Shown in pieces: positions 1-7,010 of a stretch of 8,984 bases of DNA (positions are counted from its first letter, which is position 1; each line of letters opens with the position of its first letter). A program made the position numbers and the translations under genes. The stretch covers positions 1-8,984 of the forward strand of contig JAJZLX010000210.1 in assembly GCA_021850555.1 (NCBI GenBank). Reading direction: 5' to 3'. The DNA is from Pseudomonadota bacterium. GTDB lineage: Bacteria; Pseudomonadota; Gammaproteobacteria; Steroidobacterales; Steroidobacteraceae. The notes below the pieces were generated by a model, which was not told the DNA's origin, did not search any database, and saw only the letters and a program-made list of their open reading frames with translations.

Positions 1-2310
1 GCGCTCGGGGCGCTCGAGCTCGGCGTGCGCATCGACGCCGCCGATCACAATATCTTCGTGATGGGCGAGCCGGGCAGCGGCCGGCACCTGTTCGTGCAGC
101 GCTATCTCGAGCGGGTCGCCGCAACGCGCGCCGCGCCGTCCGACTGGTGTTACCTCAATCGGTTCGACGATCCGCAGCGCCCCAAGGCCCTCAGGCTCCC
201 GCCGGGGCGAGGCAGCGAGCTCAAGGCCGATCTGCGCGAGCTCGTGCGCGACCTGCTTTCGAGCCTTCCCGAGGCGCTCGAGTCCGACACGCACCACCAG
301 CGCCGTGCCGAGATCGAGCGGGAGTTCGAGCAGCTGCAGCAGCGCTCGCTCGATGCCTTGCGCGTGCAGGCCGAGAAGGGCGATCTGGCCGTCATCCAGA
401 CCCCCGACGGCGTGGGACTCGCGCCCGCGCGGGGCGGCGAGGTGCTCTCGCGCGAGGAATTCGAGCGCCTGCCCAAGGAGGAGCAGCAGCACATCCGCGA
501 CGCCATGGAGTCGATCGGGGAGCTGCTGCGCAAGCACGTGGAAACCATCCCCCGCTGGCGGCGCGACCGGCATCGCAGGCTGCGCGAGCTCGACCGCAAC
601 GCCACCGCCGCCATGGTCGGCGTGCACATCGAGGAGCTGCGAGCCAAGTACGCCGACAGCCCGGATATCCTCGAGCACCTGACGAGCCTGCGAGACGATC
701 TCATCGAGAATGCCGGCAGCGCACTCAGAGCCGAGACCCCGCCCGTGCTCGTTCCGGGGCTCGAGCAGCTGGATCTGCAGGCGAGGCTCTCGCGCTACGA
801 TGTCAACGTGCTTATCGATGGGCGCGCGAGCCTGGGAGCGCCGATCGTCTATGAAGGCAATCCGACCTACCAGAACCTCATCGGCCAGATCGACAACGTC
901 GCGCAGTTCGGCGTGCTCAGGACCGATTTCATGCTGGTGCGCCCGGGCGCGCTGCACCGGGCGAACGGCGGGTTCCTGATCCTCGATGCCGAGCGGCTGC
1001 TGGCCCAGCCCTTCGCCTGGGACGCGTTGAAGCACGCGCTGTTCGAGCGCAGCGTGCGTATCGAATCGCTGGGGCAACGCCTGAGCCTCATCAGCACCGT
1101 CACCCTCGAGCCCGACCGCATCCCCCTCGGCGTGCGTGTCGTGCTGATCGGCACACGGGGCGCCTACGCGCTGCTGTGCGCGTACGATCCGGAGTTCTCC
1201 GGGCTGTTCAAGGTCGTGGCGGATTTCGATGACACGATCGAGCGCACGCCGCACACGACACAGCTCTATGCGCGCCTGGCGGCCGCCTGCGCGCGCCGCG
1301 AGCAGCTGCTGCCGCTCGAGGCGGCGGCCGTCGCCCGGCTCATCGAGCACGGCTCGCGCATCGCGGGGGACTCGAGCAAGCTCTCCACGCACCTGCGCAG
1401 CCTCGAGGATACCGTGCGCGAGGCGAATCATTTCGCCCGTGCCGCCGGCGGGGCGGCGATCCGCGCGGCCGATATCCAGCGCGCCGTCGAGGAGCGGCAC
1501 GCTCGGCTCGCGCGCGTGCACGGGCAGATCCTCGATGCGATCCGCCGCAACCGCCTGCTCATTCAAACCGACGGCGAGGCGGTCGGTCAGATCAACGGAC
1601 TGTCGGTTCTGCAGGTCGGCACCGACTGGTACGGCCAGCCGGTGCGCATCAGCGCCACCGTGCGCATGGGCGAGGGAGAAGTGCTCGACATCGAAAGGGA
1701 AGTCAAGCTCGGCGGAGCCATCCATTCCAAGGGGGTGCTCATCCTCACGGCGCTCATCGGCGCGCGCTTCGGCGGCTCCCGTCCCCTGTCGCTGCACGCG
1801 AGCCTGGTGTTCGAGCAGAGCTACGGCGGCGTCGACGGCGACAGCGCCTCGCTCGCGGAGGCCTGTGCGCTCCTCTCTGCGATCGCGGGCACGCCGCTGC
1901 GCCAGTCGCTCGCGGTGACCGGATCGATCAACCAGCATGGAGTGGCGCAGGTCATCGGCGGCGTCAACGAGAAGGTCGAAGGCTTCTTCGAGACCTGCCG
2001 CGAGCGGGCCCTCACCGGCACGCAGGGTGTGATCCTGCCGGCGGGTAATGTCGAGCACTTGATGCTCAACGACGAGGTCATTGCCGCGGTCGAGCGCGGC
2101 AGCTTTCATCTGTATGCCGTGCGCACGCTCGATGAGGCGATCGCACTGCTCACGGGCCTGCCGGCCGGCGAGCGGGGAGACTCCGGTGAGTATCCCGCAG
2201 GCACGGTCAACGCGCTCGCCGAGGCGCGCGTGGGCGAGCTCGCCCGGCGGCGGCAGGAGTTCGCCCGCGAAGCGCTCCTCAGGCCCAGCGGCGCGGCGCC
2301 GTCCGCCTAG
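1..2310 (+). CDS. Lon-family (LonB-like) ATP-dependent protease, 5' end missing
   Basis: This is an AAA+ serine protease that unfolds and degrades cytoplasmic proteins; 769 residues are visible. The frame is open to base 1, and the eight codons before GTG 25 still match the family (ALGALELG before VRID), so the start lies upstream of the window. Walker A is GEPGSGRH (bases 64-87), with Arg in place of the usual Lys, as is common in this branch. A long charged helical insert follows (about bases 240-740). The Walker B-like segment FLILDAERLL has its Asp at base 985. The C-terminal Lon protease domain carries the Ser-Lys dyad: Ser in DGDSAS (base 1843) and Lys in GGVNEKVEG (base 1972), so it should be active. 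I see no membrane segment, unlike archaeal LonB. The architecture (AAA_32, helical insert, Lon_C) differs from classical LonA, which has an N-terminal substrate-binding domain. Its stop overlaps the stop of the convergent stress-protein gene. Family assignment is secure; the substrate is unknown. Confidence 0.93.
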   Translation, partial: ALGALELGVRIDAADHNIFVMGEPGSGRHLFVQRYLERVAATRAAPSDWCYLNRFDDPQRPKALRLPPGRGSELKADLRELVRDLLSSLPEALESDTHHQRRAEIEREFEQLQQRSLDALRVQAEKGDLAVIQTPDGVGLAPARGGEVLSREEFERLPKEEQQHIRDAMESIGELLRKHVETIPRWRRDRHRRLRELDRNATAAMVGVHIEELRAKYADSPDILEHLTSLRDDLIENAGSALRAETPPVLVPGLEQLDLQARLSRYDVNVLIDGRASLGAPIVYEGNPTYQNLIGQIDNVAQFGVLRTDFMLVRPGALHRANGGFLILDAERLLAQPFAWDALKHALFERSVRIESLGQRLSLISTVTLEPDRIPLGVRVVLIGTRGAYALLCAYDPEFSGLFKVVADFDDTIERTPHTTQLYARLAAACARREQLLPLEAAAVARLIEHGSRIAGDSSKLSTHLRSLEDTVREANHFARAAGGAAIRAADIQRAVEERHARLARVHGQILDAIRRNRLLIQTDGEAVGQINGLSVLQVGTDWYGQPVRISATVRMGEGEVLDIEREVKLGGAIHSKGVLILTALIGARFGGSRPLSLHASLVFEQSYGGVDGDSASLAEACALLSAIAGTPLRQSLAVTGSINQHGVAQVIGGVNEKVEGFFETCRERALTGTQGVILPAGNVEHLMLNDEVIAAVERGSFHLYAVRTLDEAIALLTGLPAGERGDSGEYPAGTVNALAEARVGELARRRQEFAREALLRPSGAAPSA

Positions 2311-3224
2311 CCATCCGGGACGTGCCGCGCCTTCACGACCAACAGGTCGCAGTCGAGGGCCTCGAGAATCTTTTCCACGAAGGGATTGCCGGGATCCCCC
2401 TGCGCCGCCACACGGGAGCCGGCACCGAGGACGATCATTTGTGCTCGCCCCTCACGCGCGTACAGGGCGAGCGAGGCCGCCTCGCCGAGCTCGATACGGA
2501 CGTCCTCGACGGCAATGGCGTGATGCGCGGCAAGTCTGCGCAGGCGTGCCTCGGATTCGGCCACGCGCCCGGCCTGCGCCGCCAAGCCGGTCTCGTGACC
2601 CATGGCCGCCCCGGTGCGTAAATCCGGCCCCCCGGGCAACACGGCGCTGAACAGGCGTACCGGCGCGCCCGCCAGGGCGGAGGAGACCGTCTTCGCCGCC
2701 CCGACGACCGTCTCCTCGAGATCCACGGTCGCCTGCTGCGGCTGCGGGTCGAGCGCGGCCACGATGCACCCCTGGGAGTAGACCTCGCGCGTCTTGAGAA
2801 ACAACACCGGGGCCGGGCATTCCCTGATGAGCCGCTCCTCGCGGAAGTCCGCAGCGCGCAGGCCCTTGTCAAGGTGAAGGCCCGGAATGATCAACAGATC
2901 GGGCTTGTTGCGCTCGACGTGGCGGACGATGCTCTCAAAGGTTGGGGTATCCCAGCGGACATTGGCCTGCACCTTCAGTCCCTGGTCGCGCAACACGTCC
3001 GCGAGGCGCTCGAGGCGCCGCCGCCGCTCCTCCACTCGAGCCCCGATCACCTCCGCGGCGCGCGGGCGACCTGCCCAAGCCTGCACCACTTCCGGCTCGT
3101 AGACACAATGAAACAGCTCGAGCTGCGCATCGAGCCCACGGGCGAGCCGTCCGACCCGGTCGAGCAGGTGGATCGGGAGAAGCTCGAGCTCGCACACGGC
3201 GAGCATCAGGCGGCGCCAGATCAT
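2307..3224 (-). CDS. Tandem-domain universal stress protein (UspE-like)
   Basis: This is a 305-residue cytoplasmic protein with two Usp domains (about residues 1-145 and 150-302), the length and layout of E. coli UspE. Domain 1 ends with the typical strand CPAPVLFLKT. Domain 2 starts at CIVAALDPQ and ends CDLLVVKARHV. The nucleotide loop of domain 2 (LGAGSRVAAQGDPGNPF, residues 266-282) departs from the G-x2-G-x9-G-S/T motif of ATP-binding Usps: it is one residue short, has Ser at the second Gly, and ends in GN, as UspE does. ATP binding is therefore doubtful. ATG 3224 is preceded by GAGGGAG (complement of 3231-3237) at 6 nt spacing, a strong ribosome site. It lies 30 bp downstream of the small DUF6763-like gene on the same strand, probably co-transcribed. 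Its stop shares the CTAG at 2307-2310 with the convergent protease gene. UspE-type proteins are linked to stress survival and motility or aggregation; the role here is inferred from family only. Confidence 0.88.
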   Translation of the reverse strand: MIWRRLMLAVCELELLPIHLLDRVGRLARGLDAQLELFHCVYEPEVVQAWAGRPRAAEVIGARVEERRRRLERLADVLRDQGLKVQANVRWDTPTFESIVRHVERNKPDLLIIPGLHLDKGLRAADFREERLIRECPAPVLFLKTREVYSQGCIVAALDPQPQQATVDLEETVVGAAKTVSSALAGAPVRLFSAVLPGGPDLRTGAAMGHETGLAAQAGRVAESEARLRRLAAHHAIAVEDVRIELGEAASLALYAREGRAQMIVLGAGSRVAAQGDPGNPFVEKILEALDCDLLVVKARHVPDG

Positions 3225-3254
3225 TGAGAGCTCCCTCTTCTGCGACGCCGCTCC

Positions 3255-3668
3255 TCAACCCAACCGGTTGCGGGCCTGAGGGTCATCGAGCGCCAGGCCC
3301 TCCTGCGGCTGCCCCTCGCCCTGCGGATCGCGCTCGTCCTGCGCGCGCGCATCCTCCCACTCTTCCTCGCCCGCCCTCACCGGCTCAAGCGGCTCGACCC
3401 AGTCCGAAGGCTGCATATCGGTCTCGGAATAGCCGAGATCGTCGGTCTCGATGTCGTCCATGGGACCCGTCCAATCCTCCGGCGGCTCCGCGAGACTCAG
3501 CGGCAGGGTGGTCCATACCGCTTCATCGACCTCGTCGAGGTCGCCGTCGAATGTCTGCATCTCGATGGTGCGCGCCCGATCATCGCGACCCGTGACCTGG
3601 AAGAGCTCGCCCTTGTCCCAGCGCAGATACCACTGGCCGATCCGCGCGCGGCCCACACCCGTGTTCAT
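3255..3668 (-). CDS. Small acidic protein, DUF6763-like
   Basis: This is a 137-residue protein of unknown function. The N-terminal half (residues 9-80) is a compact, probably beta-rich domain with RIGQWYLRWDKGELFQVTG, MQTFDGDLDEVD and PPEDWTGPMDD followed by DDLGYSETDM. From memory this pattern matches the DUF6763 family of gammaproteobacteria; I could not check it. The C-terminal tail (residues 85-137) is rich in Glu, Asp, Gln and Pro and is probably disordered. I chose ATG 3668 because it directly precedes the conserved domain and has GGAG (complement of 3675-3678) 6 nt upstream. The frame stays open to 3785, but that 39-residue extension is Arg/Pro-rich, unlike the rest, and would fill most of the control region. 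The gene is first in an apparent two-gene operon with the universal stress protein. No signal peptide or membrane segment is visible. A stress-related job is only guilt by association. Confidence 0.75.
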   Translation of the reverse strand: MNTGVGRARIGQWYLRWDKGELFQVTGRDDRARTIEMQTFDGDLDEVDEAVWTTLPLSLAEPPEDWTGPMDDIETDDLGYSETDMQPSDWVEPLEPVRAGEEEWEDARAQDERDPQGEGQPQEGLALDDPQARNRLG

Positions 3669-3686
3669 GCCTGACTCCGGTGAATC

Positions 3687-3710
3687 CTCTCGATGCATTC
3701 TCACGATGCA
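3687..3710. repeat. Short direct repeat upstream of the DUF6763-like gene
   Basis: CTCTCGATGCA (3687-3697) and CTCACGATGCA (3700-3710) match at 10 of 11 positions with a 13-bp period. They lie 19-42 bp upstream of the chosen ATG, within the probable leader or promoter. Such a spacing could be a tandem operator, but 13 bp is not a full helical turn, so both half-sites would not lie on the same face. It may be chance. Confidence 0.35.
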
Positions 3711-3879
3711 ACAGCGCAGCCGATCTGGTAATGACGGAAAGTACGCAGCCGTGCCGCGGGGGGAGGGCGCTGTTCGCATCAGCATGAATACCGATTGCCG
3801 CGGCGGGCCCCGATCCCCTTATCCGCAGCAGCCCCGCGCGATTGGACTTGGCGTCGGAACGAGGATCCTGGAATGAGAC

Positions 3880-3885
3880 TACAAT
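3880..3885 (+). promoter_or_regulatory. Possible -10 box for the CheB/CheR gene
   Basis: TACAAT matches the sigma-70 consensus TATAAT at 5 of 6 positions in a locally AT-rich stretch. No good TTGACA-like box lies 16-18 bp upstream. A GGAAC at 3856-3860 recalls the -35 element of ECF sigma factors, but the spacing to TACAAT (19 bp) and the -10 sequence fit poorly. Transcription from here would start near 3892, only about 6 nt before ATG 3898 and about 42 nt before GTG 3934, which favours the GTG start. Confidence 0.3.
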
Positions 3886-3901
3886 GCATTTAGAACGATG
3901 G

Positions 3902-3920
3902 GCCGGCCGCACGAGCCGGC
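3902..3920 (+). promoter_or_regulatory. Leader hairpin abutting the ribosome site
   Basis: GCCGGC at 3902-3907 and again at 3915-3920 can pair as an all-GC 6-bp stem with a 7-nt loop in the mRNA. The stem ends one base before the Shine-Dalgarno. It could affect ribosome access. In DNA this GC-rich, such stems also arise by chance. Confidence 0.35.
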
Positions 3921-3927
3921 AGGGGAG
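3921..3927 (+). promoter_or_regulatory. Ribosome binding site deciding the CheB/CheR start
   Basis: AGGGGAG ends 6 nt before GTG 3934, which is ideal spacing. ATG 3898, in the same frame, has no purine-rich site upstream. This fixes the likely start at GTG. Confidence 0.7.
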
Positions 3928-3933
3928 TATCCC

Positions 3934-6900
3934 GTGAGCACCGACAACCCTGGACCGACCGCGGTTGCGCCGGCCGTTCCCGTGTGCGGAATTGGCGCCT
4001 CGGCGGGCGGCATCGAGGCGCTGACCGAGTTCTTCGGCGCGCTGCCCGCCGATCTGGGCCTCGCCTACGTGGTCGTCGTCCACCTCGCCCCGGATCATAA
4101 GAGCGAGCTGCCGGCGATTCTAGCGCGGCGCACCCGCATGCCGGTCGTGCAGGTCAGCGATGAGGCCGAGCCGCTGCTGCCCGATCATGTGTATGTCATC
4201 GGTCCGGACCGCAGGCTCATCATCACCGATACCTCCGTGGCCGCCGAGCCCTTCGAGCAGCCGCGCGGCCATCGCATGGCCATCGACCTGCTCTTTCGCT
4301 CACTGGCGCAAGCCCGGGGCGACGGGTTCGCCGTGGTGTTCTCCGGAACCGGCTCGGACGGGGCGGTCGGGGCCAAAGCGGTCAAGGGACGAGGCGGGCT
4401 GGTTCTGGTACAGGAGCCGCGCGATGCGGCGTTTGCGGAAATGCCACGCGCCGTGATCGCCACAGGAGTGGCCGACGTGGTACTGCCGGTGCGTGAGCTC
4501 GCCCAGCGCCTGGCGGAGCTGGCGCACAATCCCCCGCCGCTGCTGCCCCTGCTCGATGCCCGCCAGGACCCCGAGCCGATCGCCGATACGGAGGAGAAGG
4601 CGCTGCGTGAGACCTTCGAGCTGCTGAGGAAGCGCACCGGCCACGACTTCTCGAAATACAAGCGCAGCACCGTGCTGCGGCGTCTCTCGCGCCGCATGCA
4701 GCTCTGCGGCCAACTCTCGATCAGCGACTATCTCGCATACCTTCGCGCGCATTCCACCGAAGTGGAGGCGCTGTTCGACGATTTCCTCATCTCGGTGACG
4801 AGCTTCTTCCGCGACCCCGAGTCCTGGGTGGCGCTCAAGGAGCAGGTCATCGGCCCTCTCATCGAGCGGACCGAGCCTGATGAGCAGATCCGCGTGTGGG
4901 TGGCGGGCTGCGCCAGCGGCGAGGAAGCCTATACCGTGGCGATGTTGTTCCAGGAGGAGAGCGAGCGGCGCAGGAGCGCCTTCAACCAGCTGCTCGTGTT
5001 CGCCACCGATGTCGATGAGAAGGCGCTCGCGGTAGCGCGCGAGGGGCTCTACCCCCAGTCGATCACCACGGACCTCTCTGAGGCGAGACTCGAGCGGTTC
5101 TTCCGCCGCGAAGACGAGCATTTTCGGGTGGTGAACGACATACGAGACCGCGTCGTGTTCGCCGCTCACGACCTGCTGCGCGACCCGCCGTTCTCGCGCC
5201 TGCACCTGATCTGCTGCCGGAACCTGCTCATCTATCTCGATCGCGACCTGCAGCAGCAGGTGATGGGCGTGTTCCGCTACGCGCTGCGCGAGGAGGGACA
5301 TCTGTTCATCGGAGCCTCGGAGACGGCCGACGAGGATCTGTTTCACCCGGTGGACAGCCGCCACCGCATCTTTCTCGCCCGCTCCCGGGCCGGCGTCCGG
5401 GTGGTGCTGCCGGAGCTGCTCTCGGCGCCGGGCCCCCGCGCCATCCGATACGGCCGCGAGGCCCCTCCTCCGGGGCGTGCGACGGGCGTGGAGATGCACC
5501 TCGCCACCCTCGAGCAGATCGCCCCGCCGAGCGTGCTCATCGATGACCGCGGCAATGTCGTGCACCTGTCCCCGACGGTCTCGCGATTCTTTCTGCAAAG
5601 CGGCGGCCCGCCGGCGCGCCGCGTGACCGACCTCGTGAGGCCGGAGCTGCGTGATGAGCTGCACAGTCTCATCAACCGTGCCATGGAGGGTCCCGAGCCG
5701 CGGCTCTCGGCCTTCGTGCCCGTGGCCTTCGACGGCTGGCCGCATCAGGTCGCGATGCTCGTGCAGCAGCGACCGGCGGGCAAGGACCTGCGCGAGCAGC
5801 TGCTCGTCACGTTCCTAGACGGCGGCCTGGCGCCGAGCGATGCCGCCCCGGCGCTGCAGGAGCCGAGCAGTGAGCTGGTGCGCGAGCTGCGCGAGAAACT
5901 GCGTCAGGCTGAGCAGCGCATCGAGAGCATGCGCGATGAGCACTTCTCCATCAACGAGGACCTGCGAGCGGCCAACGAGGAGCTGCAGACGGTCAACAAC
6001 GAGTTGAAGCTGAAGCTCGACGAGGTCTCCCGCGCGCACAGCGATCTCGAGAATCTCATGGCTGCCACGGACGTGGCGACGCTGTTTCTCGACCAGGAGC
6101 TGCGCATCAAGCGCTTCACGCCGAAGCTCGGCGAGATCTTCAACGTCAAGGTGCGCGACTACGAGCGCCCCATCGGCGACCTCACCCACTCGCTCCAGTA
6201 CGACTCGCTCGAGCAGGATGCCCGCCAGGTCCTCGCCAATCCCGTGCCGATCGAGCGCGAGGTCCGCAGCCGCAACGGGAAAACCTTCGTGGCCCGCCTG
6301 AGCCCCTACCGGCTCGCGGGCGGGCGTGACGTCGATGGGGTGGTGATCACGCTCGTCGATGTGACCGCGATCAAGACCGCCGAATCGGTCCTGCGCGCCA
6401 GCGAGCTGCGCCAGGCCGCCGAGCTCGAGACGCTGCGCAGACTTCACCACATGACCATCGCCGCCGCGGCCGCGGCCAATACCCCCGAGGCGCTCGATCA
6501 CGTCCTCGCCAGCGCGATCGAGCTGCACCATGCCGATTTCGGCAATGTGCAGTTGCTCGAGCCGGGCTCCGAGCGGCTGGAGATCGTGGCGCAGCGCGGC
6601 TTCCGGTCGGATTTTCTCGTCCAATTCCGCTCGGTAGGCGCCGAGGACGGCACCAGCTGCGGCCGCGCGTTGCGCACCCGCTCGACCACGCAAATCCCGG
6701 ACGTCACGGTCGATGCCGGATTCGCCCCCTATCGCGAGGCCGCGATTCGCGCCGGCTACCGGGCGGTGCAATCGACTCCGCTCATCTCCCGCGGCGGAGC
6801 ATTGCTCGGGGTGTTGTCCGTGCACTTTCGCGAGCCGCACCCGTTCTCCGACCGGGATCGGCAGCTCGGCGACCTGCTCGGCAAGTGGGCGGCGGATCTC

Positions 6901-6996
6901 ATCGAGAACCGCGCCGAGCGGGACCGGCTCGCACAGGCGCGGGCGGGGAGCGGGCCTCAGCCGCTTGCCGGACCGGGCGGCGATGCCGGAGCTTGA
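3934..6996 (+). CDS. Orphan CheB-CheR fusion with PAS, coiled coil, PAS and GAF
   Basis: This is a soluble protein of 1020 residues (GTG start). The CheB methylesterase domain (about 17-195) keeps the catalytic triad: Ser23 in GIGASAGG (base 4000), His50 in VVHLAPDH (base 4081) and Asp142 in GTGSDGAVG (base 4357). It has no receiver domain in front. The CheR methyltransferase has its helical N-domain (about 220-285) and its SAM-binding half (about 287-485), with SVTSFFRDP, VWVAGCASGEEAYT, FATDVDEKAL and ICCRNLLIYLD, all of which look intact. Next come a divergent PAS-like region (about 520-625), a charged coiled coil (about 645-712, ANEELQTVNNEL), a PAS domain (713-812) and a GAF domain (840-990). 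It ends there, whereas many relatives continue into a histidine kinase. The next gene, a paralogue, supplies one and starts at the stop codon. No chemoreceptor gene is nearby, so the methylation target is unknown. It may methylate and demethylate an unlinked receptor, or act as a sensor scaffold for the kinase. Confidence 0.9.
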   Translation: MSTDNPGPTAVAPAVPVCGIGASAGGIEALTEFFGALPADLGLAYVVVVHLAPDHKSELPAILARRTRMPVVQVSDEAEPLLPDHVYVIGPDRRLIITDTSVAAEPFEQPRGHRMAIDLLFRSLAQARGDGFAVVFSGTGSDGAVGAKAVKGRGGLVLVQEPRDAAFAEMPRAVIATGVADVVLPVRELAQRLAELAHNPPPLLPLLDARQDPEPIADTEEKALRETFELLRKRTGHDFSKYKRSTVLRRLSRRMQLCGQLSISDYLAYLRAHSTEVEALFDDFLISVTSFFRDPESWVALKEQVIGPLIERTEPDEQIRVWVAGCASGEEAYTVAMLFQEESERRRSAFNQLLVFATDVDEKALAVAREGLYPQSITTDLSEARLERFFRREDEHFRVVNDIRDRVVFAAHDLLRDPPFSRLHLICCRNLLIYLDRDLQQQVMGVFRYALREEGHLFIGASETADEDLFHPVDSRHRIFLARSRAGVRVVLPELLSAPGPRAIRYGREAPPPGRATGVEMHLATLEQIAPPSVLIDDRGNVVHLSPTVSRFFLQSGGPPARRVTDLVRPELRDELHSLINRAMEGPEPRLSAFVPVAFDGWPHQVAMLVQQRPAGKDLREQLLVTFLDGGLAPSDAAPALQEPSSELVRELREKLRQAEQRIESMRDEHFSINEDLRAANEELQTVNNELKLKLDEVSRAHSDLENLMAATDVATLFLDQELRIKRFTPKLGEIFNVKVRDYERPIGDLTHSLQYDSLEQDARQVLANPVPIEREVRSRNGKTFVARLSPYRLAGGRDVDGVVITLVDVTAIKTAESVLRASELRQAAELETLRRLHHMTIAAAAAANTPEALDHVLASAIELHHADFGNVQLLEPGSERLEIVAQRGFRSDFLVQFRSVGAEDGTSCGRALRTRSTTQIPDVTVDAGFAPYREAAIRAGYRAVQSTPLISRGGALLGVLSVHFREPHPFSDRDRQLGDLLGKWAADLIENRAERDRLAQARAGSGPQPLAGPGGDAGA
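6993..6996 (+). promoter_or_regulatory. TTGA stop/start overlap, alternative kinase start
   Basis: TTG 6993-6995 is in frame with the kinase gene and overlaps the TGA 6994-6996 of the CheB/CheR gene. GGAG at 6988-6991 is too close (1 nt) to serve this TTG and rather far (19 nt) from ATG 7011. Re-initiation after termination would explain expression without a good Shine-Dalgarno. The start at TTG would retain six residues that align with the CheR consensus before FFR. Confidence 0.35.
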
Positions 6997-7010
6997 CCGT
7001 TGGGTCGCTC

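Larger units (their letters stand above)
3669..3933. promoter_or_regulatory. Divergent control region
   Basis: This 265-bp stretch separates the leftward DUF6763-like/Usp operon from the rightward CheB/CheR pair and must hold promoters for both. The segment 3680-3740 and the segment 3840-3900 are clearly more AT-rich than the flanking genes. On the left side I see a direct repeat (3687-3710) but no convincing -35/-10 pair. On the right side there is a -10-like TACAAT, a hairpin and a Shine-Dalgarno. The middle (about 3745-3840) is GC-rich, with nothing recognisable. Confidence 0.6.

Noticed and set aside
2081..2650. Plus-strand open frames across the protease/stress-protein junction
   Set aside because: Low-complexity Arg/Pro/Ser products that overlap two well-supported genes.
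3669..3785. N-terminal extension of the DUF6763-like protein from an upstream start
   Set aside because: The extension is Arg/Pro-rich, unlike the acidic protein, and the internal ATG 3668 has a well-spaced GGAG and directly precedes the conserved domain.
4300..5745. Long antisense open frame (481 codons) over the CheB/CheR gene
   Set aside because: It is exactly antisense to conserved catalytic motifs, its product is Arg/His/Glu-rich with no recognisable fold, and such shadows are expected in GC-rich DNA.
5815..6840. Antisense open frame (341 codons) over the PAS/GAF part
   Set aside because: It mirrors the codon structure of the real gene; there is no domain, no ribosome site and no independent support.
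6885..7010. Kinase start at GTG 6885
   Set aside because: It would add 42 Arg/Gly/Ala-rich residues, mostly encoded over the end of the upstream gene, without a ribosome site or CheR likeness apart from the last six.
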